A stretch of DNA of 31,683 nt from Kiritimatiellia bacterium (GTDB lineage Bacteria > Verrucomicrobiota > Kiritimatiellia > RFP12 > UBA1067): positions 1-31,683 of the forward strand of contig CAAGNL010000308.1 in assembly GCA_900771305.1 (NCBI GenBank), read 5' to 3'. The notes under the pieces were generated by a model, which ran no database searches, was not told the DNA's origin, and worked only from the letters and a program-made list of their open reading frames with translations. Both the position numbers and the translations under genes were made by a program. Shown here one piece after another: positions 1 through 8,998 of the stretch. Numbering within the stretch: position 1 is the stretch's first letter; each line of letters opens with the position of its first letter.

Positions 1-3000
1 CGATCTCGCGGCGGCGCTCGCCGGATCGTCGGCAACCGAGTTCCCCCAGGCGTCCGTGCCGCCCGCGACGGGCGTTCCGGGCGCGTCCTTGCCGAGCGTC
101 GCAAGCGCCCACGCCTTCTTGGACACGTTCGTCACCGTGCCGCCCTCGAAGTAGGAATCGACGCGCCACGTGTACTTCGCGTCCGCCGCGAGCTCGACCG
201 CGTAGGGCGCCGCCACTTCTGTCGCCGCGTCGCCGAGCTTCACGCCCCGCTCCGCCGCGTTCAGCAGGTAGACGCGGTACGAGATGCCCGCCGCCTGCGC
301 GAAAGCGAGCGTCGCCGGGCCCGCGCACAGCACGGCCTTGTCCCACGTCGGGGCGAACGGAGCCGCCGCCGGCAGCGGCTCCCACGTGTAGGCGTCGATG
401 CCCGCCACGCCCTTCACCGCCACGGTTTTCTTGCCCGCCGCCACGTAGGCGACGCAGTTCGTCGCCTCGCCGGTCACCTGGTACGTGAACCGCCCCGGGC
501 CGTCGAGTGTGAAGGTGAGGTCCGCCGGGGCAGGCGACGCGAAGAACGAGCCGTCCGCCGCGACGAACCAGGTGCCGGCCTTCCCCTCCCTGATCGCCAC
601 GCCGCCGTTCTTCGGCAGCGTTTTCGCGAAGTCGGCCATCGCGGACGCGAACTTCTCGTTAAGGATGTTCACCGTGACCGACGCCGCCGCGAGCGTGGGC
701 CGCGCGTAGGCCGTCCCGTCCGCGTCCTTTCCGGTCTTCGCGGCGAGCTTGACGGTGAACGTCTTCTTCGCCGTGTGGTCGCCCGCCACGGTCTTCGTCT
801 GGATCGTCAGCGTCTTCGCCCCCGTCTCGCCGTCCGCCCACGTGAACGTCTCCGCCGTCTCCTCGTAGTCGAGGCCCGCCGTCTTGTTGGCCGTCCCCTT
901 GACGGTCGTCGCCGTCACGGCGATGAGGCCGTCCGCGCCGCCCATGCGCTCCAGCGTGAGCGTCACCGGCTCGCCGGCCTTCACGTTGACCACCGGCCTC
1001 TTCGGCGTGTCCGTATCCGCGAGCTGCACCGTGCCCGGCGCCGCCTTCGCGGCGGACGTCACGGTGATCGTCGCCGTGTCAAGCGTCGCGCCCGTCTTCG
1101 CGTCCACGGGGAACGCGGCCACGTACTCGCCGGACGGCCTGAAGTCGTCGTCGTCCTCCGGGATCGCGGAGAGGACGAGCTTCACCGTGCGGTCGGCGTG
1201 CCACGCCGCGTCCGGCACGAGGCGTACGCGCACCGTCTTCGCCTTGTTGTCGCCGTCCGCCCATTCGAGGACGCCGTTCGTCGGGTAGTAGTAGGTGTCG
1301 GCGCGGTCGTTCTGCGCGCCCTCCGTGCGGAAGGCGACGCGCACGCGCCCATCCTTGCCGGTGCGCGACACCGAGATGTCCGCGTAGCCCGCCGAATCCT
1401 TCACGGCAAGCGCGGTCTTCGCGAGCTTGACGACGCCGGGCGTCGCCATCGAGGCGGTCAGCGTGTAGGCACTGTCCTCCGGGTTCTTCTCGTCGGCCTG
1501 CGCCACGCGCACGTAGTAGGTCCCCTTCGCCGCGCAGACCTGCACGGCCTTCGCCTCGTCGCGCTCCAGGACGTAGGCGCAGGCGTTCGTCCAGTTGCCC
1601 GGGCCGAACACCGCCATCCGCGGCGCGCCCTCCACGCCGGAGAGTTCGAAGCGGTAGTAGCTGCCCTCGGCGCCCGTGAACGTAAACCAGTCCACATCGT
1701 CCGCCGCGCCGTTCTCGCCCTTCCAGAGCGAACGGGCGGTCTCGACCGGCCTCGCCGCCGTCGGCGCGAGCTTCGTGGGGGCGTAGGTGCGGTTGAGCGT
1801 GGGATGCTTCGCCTTCGCGTCCGGGCAGTCGTCGAGCGGGTCGGCCGTGTCGGTGTACTTGTAGACCGCGGCGACGCTCGGCGCCGTCCCGGCCTCCACG
1901 TGCACCGTGGCGTAGCCCTTGGCGTCCGGCTTCGCGAACTCCTTCACCTCGCGCGCCACGAGCGTGTAGTCGCCCGCCGGCACGAGCGCGGCCGCCCCGG
2001 CCGCGTAGAACGGCTCCTTGGTGGGCGTGACGCCCGGCCCGGAGAGGATCTTCCAGCCCATCAGGTCCGTGGAGGCGCCCTTCATCGGCGCCTGGAGGAT
2101 GCCGAGCGCGCCGCTTGCCGAGGTGGCCGTCGCGACGAGCGCATAGGGGCCGAAGGGGAGGCCCTGGCCGCTGCCGTAGGCGAGGGGCCTGTCCGCCACG
2201 GTGACGTCGAGGTAGACGTTGCCGTGCGCGGTCGGCGTGAAGGAGAGCCACCCCTCGGCCGCCGGGTCGAGGTCGCCGCCGAGGGTGTTCGCCTTTTCCG
2301 TGAGCGGGACCTTGCGCGTCCCGTTGAGCGTGTAGACCTCGGCCGCGAGCGCGTTGCCGTTCGCCGCACCGCCGTCGGCGAACTGCGCCTTCACGTGGTA
2401 CGTCACGCCGGCGCGCGCCGCGAGGACGAAGGTGTTGACCCATTCGGCTTCGCCCAGCGTCCGCGCCGCGCTCGGCACGGTGCCCTCGGCCGTGCGCGGG
2501 TCGCCTTCCGCGGCGGCGGGCACGGCCGCAAGCGGCGTCGTCGGGTTCGCCAGCGCGACGGCCGCCGCGCGCAGTGTCACGGAGCAGGCCTCATCAGGCT
2601 CCGCGTCCTCCGCGAGCTTCTGGCACACGCCCACGTAGAGGGCGCTGTTCGCCGCGTAGTTCGCCGTCGCCGTCCAGGCGAGCAGGATGTCCTGCGTGTC
2701 GTCCGCCCTGCGGACGTTCTCCGCGAGGATGGTTCCCGTCGCGTCGTAGAGGCGCGCGAGCAGGTCGCAGGAGGCGCCGTCCGTCGCGAAGACGAGCGCG
2801 TCGCCCTTCTTGTAGCCCGTGATGCGGAAGAGCCGTTCGTCGATGACGCCGTCCCATGCGCCGCTCTCGGGATCGTTCTCGCGCCCGGGCGTGAATTCGA
2901 CGGTGGTCTCGCCGACGGCGAGGTCGGTAAAGGAATGATTGGCCGGCGTGCGGGCCGGCAGCACGGCGTGGCAGAGGGCGAAGTCCTGTTCCCCCTTCAC

Positions 3001-3810
3001 CGTCATCACGGCAGGGCCGTCGACGGGCGAAACGAACGTGAACGCCGTCGCGCAGTCCGACCAGTCCGTGTAGGCCTTCGCATCCGCGAAGAGGTTCGTC
3101 GCGACGCCGCCCACCGTCGCCGTGCAGGCGACGGCCGCCGCGTCCAGCACGTCCGCGCCAAGGTAGTAGCGCCGACCCTTCTTGAGCGTCAGATTGACGG
3201 TGTAGGTGTCAAACTCATACTCCTCCGGCGCGTCGAAGGAGCAGTCCAGCTTGCCGCATTTCCCCATCGGGTCGGACGTCTCCTTTAGGGTGAGTGTCTT
3301 CGGGTTGTCGGGGTGTCCGCTTGGAATGGTGGGCTTCTGCTCGCCGGGGAAGGCGTCGCGCCCCTTCGCATGGCCGAACGTGAAGGTGTTGTTCGCCTTC
3401 ACCTCCTCGTCGTAGAAGCCGTCCACCGTGACGGTGAACTTGACGCTCGTGACGCTCGTCGGCACGTATTCCCAGTCGTCGGACGTGAGGAGGCAGTAGA
3501 GGCCGGTGAGAGTGCCCTCGCCGTCGTAGGTCTCCGTCGATTCGCCCGCGAAAATGAAATCTTCGACCGTCTCACCGTCCTCCTGGTAGGAGTATTCGGC
3601 TTCCACGCTGAGGGAATAGACCGCCGTCTCGGCGCTCAGATCCGTCACCCAGAACGTATGCTCCTCGCCGCGCGTGACCGTGACGGTCGTCGTCCAGGCG
3701 CTGTCATCGCCGCTCTTCAGCGACGCCGCGAAGGCTCCGCCCGTCGTCAGCCCTGCGGCGACCAGCGCGCACGCCGCCCACCGCGTCCAACCGTTTCCTG
3801 TTCGTGTCAT
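1..3810 (-). CDS. Large secreted multidomain protein (PPC and Calx-beta-like modules), C-terminus outside window
   Basis: This minus-strand frame is open from an ATG at 3810 to the window edge without a stop, giving 1270 visible residues. A good ribosome site (GAGAGGAGAG) precedes the ATG. Residues 1-29 are a signal peptide: basic N-terminus, hydrophobic core, then AFA-A. What follows is a chain of beta-rich modules. PPC-like segments lie near residues 300-395, 447-560 and 690-760; the last has the typical D-x-D-W-F-x-F pattern. Two Calx-beta-like segments lie near 788-885 and 922-1040, and an Fn3-like segment near 1155-1230. No catalytic motif is visible, so a surface or exported adhesin or structural role is inferred. 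It lies downstream of another giant secreted gene on the same strand. The N-terminus is complete; the true length is unknown. Long Arg-rich frames on the plus strand here are shadows. Confidence 0.85.
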   Translation of the reverse strand, partial: MTRTGNGWTRWAACALVAAGLTTGGAFAASLKSGDDSAWTTTVTVTRGEEHTFWVTDLSAETAVYSLSVEAEYSYQEDGETVEDFIFAGESTETYDGEGTLTGLYCLLTSDDWEYVPTSVTSVKFTVTVDGFYDEEVKANNTFTFGHAKGRDAFPGEQKPTIPSGHPDNPKTLTLKETSDPMGKCGKLDCSFDAPEEYEFDTYTVNLTLKKGRRYYLGADVLDAAAVACTATVGGVATNLFADAKAYTDWSDCATAFTFVSPVDGPAVMTVKGEQDFALCHAVLPARTPANHSFTDLAVGETTVEFTPGRENDPESGAWDGVIDERLFRITGYKKGDALVFATDGASCDLLARLYDATGTILAENVRRADDTQDILLAWTATANYAANSALYVGVCQKLAEDAEPDEACSVTLRAAAVALANPTTPLAAVPAAAEGDPRTAEGTVPSAARTLGEAEWVNTFVLAARAGVTYHVKAQFADGGAANGNALAAEVYTLNGTRKVPLTEKANTLGGDLDPAAEGWLSFTPTAHGNVYLDVTVADRPLAYGSGQGLPFGPYALVATATSASGALGILQAPMKGASTDLMGWKILSGPGVTPTKEPFYAAGAAALVPAGDYTLVAREVKEFAKPDAKGYATVHVEAGTAPSVAAVYKYTDTADPLDDCPDAKAKHPTLNRTYAPTKLAPTAARPVETARSLWKGENGAADDVDWFTFTGAEGSYYRFELSGVEGAPRMAVFGPGNWTNACAYVLERDEAKAVQVCAAKGTYYVRVAQADEKNPEDSAYTLTASMATPGVVKLAKTALAVKDSAGYADISVSRTGKDGRVRVAFRTEGAQNDRADTYYYPTNGVLEWADGDNKAKTVRVRLVPDAAWHADRTVKLVLSAIPEDDDDFRPSGEYVAAFPVDAKTGATLDTATITVTSAAKAAPGTVQLADTDTPKRPVVNVKAGEPVTLTLERMGGADGLIAVTATTVKGTANKTAGLDYEETAETFTWADGETGAKTLTIQTKTVAGDHTAKKTFTVKLAAKTGKDADGTAYARPTLAAASVTVNILNEKFASAMADFAKTLPKNGGVAIREGKAGTWFVAADGSFFASPAPADLTFTLDGPGRFTYQVTGEATNCVAYVAAGKKTVAVKGVAGIDAYTWEPLPAAAPFAPTWDKAVLCAGPATLAFAQAAGISYRVYLLNAAERGVKLGDAATEVAAPYAVELAADAKYTWRVDSYFEGGTVTNVSKKAWALATLGKDAPGTPVAGGTDAWGNSVADDPASAAARS

Positions 3811-3866
3811 CTTGTTCTCTCCTCTCGATCTGTTAAATTCAAAAACCGTCAAAGGGGCGTTCCGGG

Positions 3867-3915
3867 ACGGCGCAAAGGCCGTTCGGTGGCGGCGGCGCGC
3901 CGAGGACGTCGCGCC
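3867..3915. repeat. Pair of GC-rich stem-loops in the intergenic region (REP-like?)
   Basis: The 172-base gap between the two giant secreted genes contains two adjacent hairpins. One has arms ACGGC (3867-3871) and GCCGT (3878-3882). The other has arms GGCGCG (3894-3899) and CGCGCC (3910-3915) around a 10-base loop. They lie upstream of the 3810 start and downstream of the 3983 stop. They could end transcription of the upstream gene, although no T-run follows, or be a REP-like interspersed repeat. Only one copy is present in this window. Confidence 0.35.
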
Positions 3916-3982
3916 CTACTATGACACCGCCCGATCCATCGCCCATGCCATGCTTCCGCTACGACACCTCGGCTTCTCGGCT

Positions 3983-6900
3983 TCACTCGCCCAGTGAGTC
4001 GCCCACGCGCACCGTCTTGCTCACCGTCTTGCCGTCGTCGCGTTCAGCATCCAGCACCTCGTTCCACCAACAGGCGCCGAAGCGCGCGAAGTCCCCCTCG
4101 CCCCATGGGATGAGGACGCCGCGTGCCGTGCGCGGCTCGAGGCGGCCCGTTTCGGCGTCCCTGACGCGCAACGCCCCCTGCACGACGCCCGACGTGCGGT
4201 TCAGCCTCAGGCGCGTCGAAGCAACAGCCTCGCCGTCCGCGCCCGGCGCCTGCACGTCAAGCGGCAGCTCCGCGTCCTTCCCCTTGTCCGGCGCCGTCCA
4301 GCGCGCGCCAACGCAAATGAGCGCCGGGTCGTAGGAAAGCGAAGCGAAGTTCCGCTCGCGGTGGGCCCAGAACGGCTCCGTGCCCTCGGCCGCCACCACC
4401 TCGCCCTCCTTCGCGATGTCCAGCACCGACGCAAAGGCGTCCGTCGCCGACGCCGCCAGAACCGGCAACATCGCCCCCTCCATTGTCTCCTCTCCCGACG
4501 TCTCCGAGCACGATGTACCCGCGCCGCCTCGGCGCGTGGCGTCGAACAGCGTCGCCGAACCGCTGAACGTCCGCCCGTTCGGCAGCACGCCCGCGAACGT
4601 CGTCCGTCCCGTCCGCGCCGCGCCCGCCGCCAAACGGAACGTGAGCGTCGCCGCGCCGGAACAGAGAGGGGACGTCCCACCCGCGAACGTCTCGACCCCA
4701 TTGGTCGGGAACGCCGCGACATACGTGCCGACGTAATCCGTCGCCGGATGGTCCTTCGACCAGGCCGCCGCGTCGGCCTCCACCGTGCCGAAGGCCACCT
4801 CCACGCCGTTCGACGCGATCGCCACGTCCAGGCCCCCCGTCGCAAAGAGCGTCGCCGTGAACGTGTTCGTCACGCCCGCCACCACGCGCGTCGCGGCAAG
4901 CCCGACGTCGCCGCTCGCCTCGTCAATCCCCGCGAAGCCCGCCGCGCTGAACGACACCGTCTTCCCCTCGACCGTCCGCCACTTCGCGCTCGTGCGTCCC
5001 TTCGGCGACACGGTGAGGTCGAGAAGCCCCCGGAGGCGCGCGGGTTCCCCGGCATCCACGGCCTTCTCAAGGAGCGCAAGCCCCGTCCAGACCGTCATCG
5101 CCTTCGCCCCGTCCCCGGCGAAGTTCGCGTTCACGTCCGCCAGCGCCCGAATCGTGATGTGCAGGGTGACGGGGAACGTCCAGACGGTCTTATCGCCGAC
5201 CTTCGCGTTGGCCCAGTAGACGAGCGTGACGCCATTCGTCGGTGTCGCCACCGTCGGCGTGCCGACGACGACGAGCCGACGGTCTGCCTTGTCGAGCGTG
5301 GCCTTCAGCCCCGCCGGAACGGCGCCGGAGATCTTCTGGAGGCTGACGAGTTCAACGCTTTCGTCCGCCAACGCGACGGAATGCTCGAAGGCCGTGTACT
5401 GGACGCCCGTGCAGTCCGTCGACGCCTCATCGTCCCACGACGGCGACGTTTCGGGCAGCACGCGGATCGTCACACGGTTCTCGCCCTTGGCGACGGGGAT
5501 GCCCGCACCCTCCAAGGTCAACACGAGGTCAAGGTACTTCGCCGTCCCCGTCACCGGCGGCAGGCAGACCTCGAACGTCTTGTTGGTCTCGGACGACTTC
5601 TCAAACCACTGCCGTCCGGCGTCGGGCGACACGTCGACATCCGCCTTGGAGGCGACAATCCGCCCCGTCACGTTCGAGCACGATCCGCCACGCCGCGTAA
5701 CCACCACCGTGATGAGCGAACCGGCGCGGGCGTAGAGCCGCCCGTCCCCCGCCGCGCGGAGGTCGTCGCCCGTCACGTCCGCAAGGGCGAGTTCGCCGAC
5801 GGACTCCACCTCGTCGTCGCGGTAATTGAGCGTAAAGGCGGTCTTCCCGGCTTCAGCAGCCACGGGCGCATCGTCGGGAACCGTCAACGTAAATGGCAAC
5901 GCGGTCTGCCCATGCCAGATGCCGTCATCGACAAGGCCGACTTTCACCGTCTTGTCGCCGCTTTCAAGATCGTCCCATGCCACCGTCTGGTCGCCGTTCC
6001 AGACATAGCGCGCGCGTTCCCCTTTGGGAATCTTGGCTTCGTCAAGCGAGACCGTGCAGGACGCCGCGCCCGTGTAGCCCCTGCGCGCGACGACGATGCT
6101 GAAGGCATTGGTCGTGCCCTCCGTCACCTCGGCCTCCGTCACCTTGAAGCCGACCGTTCCGGGGCACGGCGGCGCATGCGTCGCCCCCACCTCGTAGGCC
6201 ACCGTCCCCGACAGGGTGTTCGTCGTGAAGACCTTCACGAACACGGCATCGTCCGCCTTGAAGACCCACACGCGGTTGGTCGCGTCCGCCGCGTCGAAGG
6301 TCGGCGGAATCTCCATGCCCGCCTCGTCGCAGACGGAGAATGAGAGGACGTCGGCCGTGTCCGTCTTGTTCGTGTTCGTGAGCGTGAACGCCACGGCCGT
6401 GTTCGCGTAGGTGCCCGTCAGCCTGAAGACATCCACGGTGTCCAGGGCCGAGAGCGTCTGGTTGGTCACCGTGTTGAACGCCAGTTCGAGCGGCGTCGTG
6501 GCCGGATCGTCGTTCAGGTTCTCCGTGGGGTCGTTCTTGGCGAGGTCGATCGCCCCGGAGAGCGCGGCAAGCGCATCGGCGACATTGGCGAAGCGCGCAG
6601 GATCCGTCGTCGACCAGACGATCTGCCCCGTCGCTTTCTGCACGCCGTTCTCATACACCTTCTCTCCATCCTCCGTCGTTCCGTCCGGGCGGATCAACTC
6701 GACCTTGAACGTGTCGCCCTCGGAGGACCATGCCCCGTTCTCCTTCTCCGAAAGGCCGTTGCGCGAGAGGAAGCGCGTGCCGCGCATGCCGTTCGCCGCC
6801 TGGGCGTGTGTGAAGAGCGAGGCGCCCGTCGCCGCGTCGCGCTGGTCGATCACCGTGCAGACGACCTTGCTCACGGCGCACCAATCCTTGAATTCCTTTG

Positions 6901-8920
6901 AATCAAAGGTGTCCGCCAACGCACGTACGCGCGCGTCCCAGACGAGACCGCCCGTCACGCGCAGCTGGAACGCCTGGATGTCCTCGCCCGCGCGCTGGTC
7001 GCGCGTGACGGCATAGGAGTTGGTCGTCAGGGTGTAGGTGAACGGACATCTCGCCACGGCGGGGTCGTCGGCGGAGGTTGCGCCGTTTTCGCCCCCGAAG
7101 ACGAGATAGGTCGTGTTCGTGACGGCACAGGTCACGACATTCGTCTGCGTGGCATTCTTGGCGATGTACGCAGCGGTGGTCCCGTCAACGAGATTCGTCG
7201 TGAAGGCCGGATCGGTCCAGACATGTTCGTGGCGCTGCTCAACGGGAGCGTCCCCGCCGTCCGGGTCGCGTGCCGCCTCGGAGCCGACGCGCACCGCCTC
7301 CAGCGTGCGCGAGGCCGTCAGAACCGTGACGGAGAACGCGACGGGCGTGGCATTGGTGGAGGCCGTGTCCGCCGGGTGTTCGCCGTCGGCAAGCGCCGAG
7401 ACGACATTCGTGGCCGGGAGTGCGACCGCGACGGCGAACGGGAACGCAACGGCATGCGTCGTGCCGAGGACGCCGAACACGCCGCGCAGCTCGTTCGTCG
7501 CCTCGATCGTTGTCGTGGCGGTGAACGTCTCCACCGGCTTCAGGGCCTCTTCCCCGGCGACGAAGTTGGTGATGGTGACCGTGTCGAGGGCGACGGTCCG
7601 CGTCTGCGGACGGAGGGCGCCGCCGCCCTTCGCCACCGCATTCGTCCAGGCGACAAGGTCGTTTGTGGCGCAGAGCGTGTTGCCGGCATCCACGTAGACG
7701 GAACCCCGCGCGACGAGATTCGTCAGCTCCGTCCAGGACGCCGCGTCGAAGGACGCGAACACGGAGAGGTCGTTCGTCGTGACGACCGTCAGGCGATTCG
7801 TCACGTCAAACGACGCCGAAGCCTCATGCGAAATGGGGGTCGGCGTGTCATGGGTCACAAAGTGCCCGTTGGCTTCGGAAACGGCGCCCGGCAGCCGGCC
7901 CGCCGCCGCGCCTTCGAGGAGCGTCCACGCGCCCCAGGCGGCGTCGGACGCCGAGGCGAGGGGGGCCGCGTCGAGCGACGGAAGGAGGAGCGCGTTCGTG
8001 GCGGCGACGCACGTGATGAAGTTCGTCGCGACGGAGACGCCGTTCGTGCTGAGGAGTTCAAGGCGGATGCGCGCGCCCATGCCGCCCCATCCCGCCGGCG
8101 GCCGTGCCACGGGAACCTCCACACCCCGGGCGTTCGCCCCCCAGGCGACGTCGTTCGTCACCGCCGTGTTGTCCGGGAACGTGGCGACGAGCCGGTTCGT
8201 CTCGACACGCGCGAAATCGTTCGTGCGCGTGAACGGCACGTAGACCTGTTGCGTCTCCGGCGTCGCCTCCAGCTGCCCGTCCTCCACCGTAAACGCCGCA
8301 TTCGCCGCCGGCGGCTTGTAGAGGTGGTTGTCGTAGTCGTTGTCGAAGCGGGCAATCTGGGCGGCAATGGCCGTCCCGTATGTATCCGGCGTCATCGGCA
8401 CGGGGCCGATTGACCTAAGATACTCCGTACCATCTTCATAGACACCATACATATATACACGGTGGCAAGGATCGACGGACTCCTTGAACTTCTCCTTGAT
8501 GAAGGCACGAGCCTCTGCACATGCAACCGGAGCCGTTCCGTTGTCCTTTCCACGGAAATAGCCTGTTGTAATCTTAAGACGGCCAAACCACGTAGGCATG
8601 CCGCGTGGATTCTTGTTGACCATGTCCGCGAAGGCCGAACACGTTCCACAACTATCCTTGCCACAGATGATGACGAGGGGACGCCTGCGCGCCGCAGGGG
8701 CCGTTACACTGGGCTTGACCATGTTTGTGCTTACTAGGTCGAGGCACCATTGAAACGACTGGTCGCCTGCGCCCATGGAGGACAAATTGTAGCCGTAGGG
8801 AGCCCCCATGCCCGCTTTCGGATATCCCGACGAAAGAAATTGGTTCAATGTCGTCGCCGAGAGTGAAACAACACCACTCAGCATCAGGGCGACGAGAAAT
8901 ATTCCTCGAATGTTGACCAT
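3983..8920 (-). CDS. 1645-residue secreted protein with N-terminal thioredoxin-like segment and C-terminal beta modules
   Basis: An ATG with an AGAAGGGG ribosome site begins a signal peptide (about residues 1-22, ending ...SLSA). Residues 78-190 look thioredoxin-like: a hydrophobic strand leads into C-G-T-C at 91-94, preceded by another Cys at 86. Residues 200-700 are Thr/Asn-rich beta sequence with many T-N pairs. A PPC-like segment lies at about 803-913, Calx-beta-like segments at about 920-1013 and 1038-1155, and a putative-Ig (He_PIG-like) segment at about 1163-1258 with the P-A-G-L and G-T-P-T signature. The last 370 residues resemble C-terminal beta domains of verrucomicrobial surface proteins. 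Export is strongly indicated. Redox function is inferred only from the CxxC. Next upstream on the strand is a prolyl isomerase lipoprotein that may help folding. No catalytic domain beyond the thioredoxin-like part was recognised. Confidence 0.9.
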   Translation of the reverse strand: MVNIRGIFLVALMLSGVVSLSATTLNQFLSSGYPKAGMGAPYGYNLSSMGAGDQSFQWCLDLVSTNMVKPSVTAPAARRRPLVIICGKDSCGTCSAFADMVNKNPRGMPTWFGRLKITTGYFRGKDNGTAPVACAEARAFIKEKFKESVDPCHRVYMYGVYEDGTEYLRSIGPVPMTPDTYGTAIAAQIARFDNDYDNHLYKPPAANAAFTVEDGQLEATPETQQVYVPFTRTNDFARVETNRLVATFPDNTAVTNDVAWGANARGVEVPVARPPAGWGGMGARIRLELLSTNGVSVATNFITCVAATNALLLPSLDAAPLASASDAAWGAWTLLEGAAAGRLPGAVSEANGHFVTHDTPTPISHEASASFDVTNRLTVVTTNDLSVFASFDAASWTELTNLVARGSVYVDAGNTLCATNDLVAWTNAVAKGGGALRPQTRTVALDTVTITNFVAGEEALKPVETFTATTTIEATNELRGVFGVLGTTHAVAFPFAVAVALPATNVVSALADGEHPADTASTNATPVAFSVTVLTASRTLEAVRVGSEAARDPDGGDAPVEQRHEHVWTDPAFTTNLVDGTTAAYIAKNATQTNVVTCAVTNTTYLVFGGENGATSADDPAVARCPFTYTLTTNSYAVTRDQRAGEDIQAFQLRVTGGLVWDARVRALADTFDSKEFKDWCAVSKVVCTVIDQRDAATGASLFTHAQAANGMRGTRFLSRNGLSEKENGAWSSEGDTFKVELIRPDGTTEDGEKVYENGVQKATGQIVWSTTDPARFANVADALAALSGAIDLAKNDPTENLNDDPATTPLELAFNTVTNQTLSALDTVDVFRLTGTYANTAVAFTLTNTNKTDTADVLSFSVCDEAGMEIPPTFDAADATNRVWVFKADDAVFVKVFTTNTLSGTVAYEVGATHAPPCPGTVGFKVTEAEVTEGTTNAFSIVVARRGYTGAASCTVSLDEAKIPKGERARYVWNGDQTVAWDDLESGDKTVKVGLVDDGIWHGQTALPFTLTVPDDAPVAAEAGKTAFTLNYRDDEVESVGELALADVTGDDLRAAGDGRLYARAGSLITVVVTRRGGSCSNVTGRIVASKADVDVSPDAGRQWFEKSSETNKTFEVCLPPVTGTAKYLDLVLTLEGAGIPVAKGENRVTIRVLPETSPSWDDEASTDCTGVQYTAFEHSVALADESVELVSLQKISGAVPAGLKATLDKADRRLVVVGTPTVATPTNGVTLVYWANAKVGDKTVWTFPVTLHITIRALADVNANFAGDGAKAMTVWTGLALLEKAVDAGEPARLRGLLDLTVSPKGRTSAKWRTVEGKTVSFSAAGFAGIDEASGDVGLAATRVVAGVTNTFTATLFATGGLDVAIASNGVEVAFGTVEADAAAWSKDHPATDYVGTYVAAFPTNGVETFAGGTSPLCSGAATLTFRLAAGAARTGRTTFAGVLPNGRTFSGSATLFDATRRGGAGTSCSETSGEETMEGAMLPVLAASATDAFASVLDIAKEGEVVAAEGTEPFWAHRERNFASLSYDPALICVGARWTAPDKGKDAELPLDVQAPGADGEAVASTRLRLNRTSGVVQGALRVRDAETGRLEPRTARGVLIPWGEGDFARFGACWWNEVLDAERDDGKTVSKTVRVGDSLGE

Positions 8921-8930
8921 TGAAAACCCC

Positions 8931-8970
8931 TTCTTCCGCTTTTGCGTTCTCTGCGTTTTTTGTGGCTAAG
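8931..8970 (-). repeat. Short interspersed leader repeat (AACGCA units) upstream of the giant gene
   Basis: Read on the minus strand, this stretch contains CTTAGCCACAAAAAACGCAG followed by AGAACGCAAAAGCGGAAGAA, with AACGCA occurring twice. It sits just before the ribosome site of the 1645-residue gene, in the 78-base gap after the isomerase gene. From general experience, similar 'agccacaaagaacgcaaagaacgc' strings are scattered between genes in many unrelated bacterial genomes. That recollection is not verified here, and only one copy is in the window. Confidence 0.4.
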
Positions 8971-8998
8971 ACATTGGGCTGTTCCCCTGCCTCATGGC

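Noticed and set aside
775..3288. Long plus-strand open frame (837 residues) opposite the left secreted gene
   Set aside because: It is Arg-rich and low-complexity and lies codon-aligned opposite a well-supported secreted protein with a signal peptide and ribosome site. It is a GC-driven shadow.
4361..6343. Long plus-strand open frame (660 residues) opposite the 1645-residue gene
   Set aside because: Arg/His-rich composition without domains; the opposite strand encodes recognisable modules.
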